This document shows positions 63,720 through 64,000 of a stretch of DNA of 64,000 nucleotides, in pieces. Source of the stretch: Halomonas meridiana (lineage in GTDB: Bacteria > Pseudomonadota > Gammaproteobacteria > Pseudomonadales > Halomonadaceae). The stretch lies in contig NZ_CP024621.1 of NCBI RefSeq assembly GCF_009846525.1, positions 3,782,001 to 3,846,000 on the forward strand, in the 5' to 3' direction. The position numbers and the translations under genes were made by a program. Position 1 is the stretch's first letter; every line of letters begins with the position of its first letter. The notes under the pieces are model-generated. The model was not told the DNA's origin. It saw only the letters and a program-made list of their open reading frames with translations, and made no database searches.

Positions 63720-64000
63720 ATGACCACATCTGCTGAACTGTTTGACCTCGCGAGTCGCCATATTCCTGGGGGCGTGAACTCTCCTGTGCGTGCCTTCAAA
63801 GGGTTGCACCGCCCGCCGGTCTTCATGGAGCGTGCGCAGGGCGCCTACCTCTTTGATGTGGAGGGCAACCGCTACGTCGATTACATTGGTTCCTGGGGGC
63901 CAATGATCACCGGTCACGCCGATCAAGACGTGCTGGCAGCCGTGCGTGCGCGGTTGGATAACGGGCTCTCGTTCGGTACCCCCACCGCCGTGGAAACCAC
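63720..64000 (+). CDS. hemL: Glutamate-1-semialdehyde 2,1-aminomutase (partial, cut by window edge)
   Basis: The first 93 codons read [38 protein letters not shown] and [17 protein letters not shown], typical of HemL, which makes 5-aminolevulinate for haem with PLP. The active-site lysine lies beyond the window. GAGGA lies 6 bases before the ATG. 36 bp after thiD. Confidence 0.95.
   Translation, partial: MTTSAELFDLASRHIPGGVNSPVRAFKGLHRPPVFMERAQGAYLFDVEGNRYVDYIGSWGPMITGHADQDVLAAVRARLDNGLSFGTPTAVET

Overview
The window is a contiguous piece of a gammaproteobacterial chromosome. It most likely comes from a Halomonas-type halophile (Halomonadaceae). This is inferred from a Pseudomonas-type OxyR, gene orders shared with pseudomonads (ridA-spoT-rpoZ-gmk, yicC/rph/crc/pyrE, mnmG-rsmG-parA-parB-atpIBEFHAGDC), acidic exported proteins and a NhaD-type Na+/H+ antiporter. 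No database search was possible, so the genus is an inference. No tRNA, rRNA or CRISPR array was seen.

Layout. 1-5.3 kb: 3' part of oxyR, a YeeZ-like epimerase, then the ridA-spoT-rpoZ-gmk block on the minus strand. 5.4-11.8 kb: accessory chromosomal genes (extensin-like exported protein, glycine-zipper lipoprotein, MFS exporter, AlkA-like glycosylase, pirin, histidine phosphatase, zinc alcohol dehydrogenase with a divergent Lrp-type regulator). 11.9-23.4 kb: a type I restriction-modification island in the order hsdM-hsdS-dinD-hsdR-DUF262/HNH protein-small ORF. It is in visible decay: hsdS has a frameshift, dinD is split by a complete 1306-bp IS3-family element with a 3-bp target duplication, and hsdR has one in-frame TAA. 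hsdM and the DUF262 protein read through intact. 23.4-30.5 kb: yicC, rph, a Crc-like ExoIII homologue that has lost its catalytic residues, pyrE, trmL, rep and a di-haem cytochrome c. 30.7-36 kb: a GNAT protein, a QseBC/PmrAB-like two-component system, a CBS protein and nhaD. 36-44.2 kb: glmS-glmU-apbE, uppP, a CDF transporter and mgtE. 44.3-55.9 kb: the complete F-type ATP synthase operon, parB-parA and rsmG-mnmG. 55.9-56.4 kb: an AT-rich gap with about nine DnaA-box-like 9-mers, probably oriC. 56.5-64 kb: a polar amino-acid ABC transporter, erpA, argC, a ClC channel, hemJ-thiD and the start of hemL.

How it fits together. Most of the window is core biosynthesis, energy and chromosome maintenance. 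The genes from mnmG down to glmS run leftward, away from the putative origin, as expected for highly expressed genes beside oriC. In pseudomonads gmk and yicC are neighbours. Here about 18 kb separates them, so this junction looks like an insertion hotspot that took up the restriction island and other accessory genes. The points most worth following are the decaying hsd island, with a DinD homologue and a GmrSD-like protein in the same operon, and the Crc-like protein, which automated pipelines would probably call exodeoxyribonuclease III.
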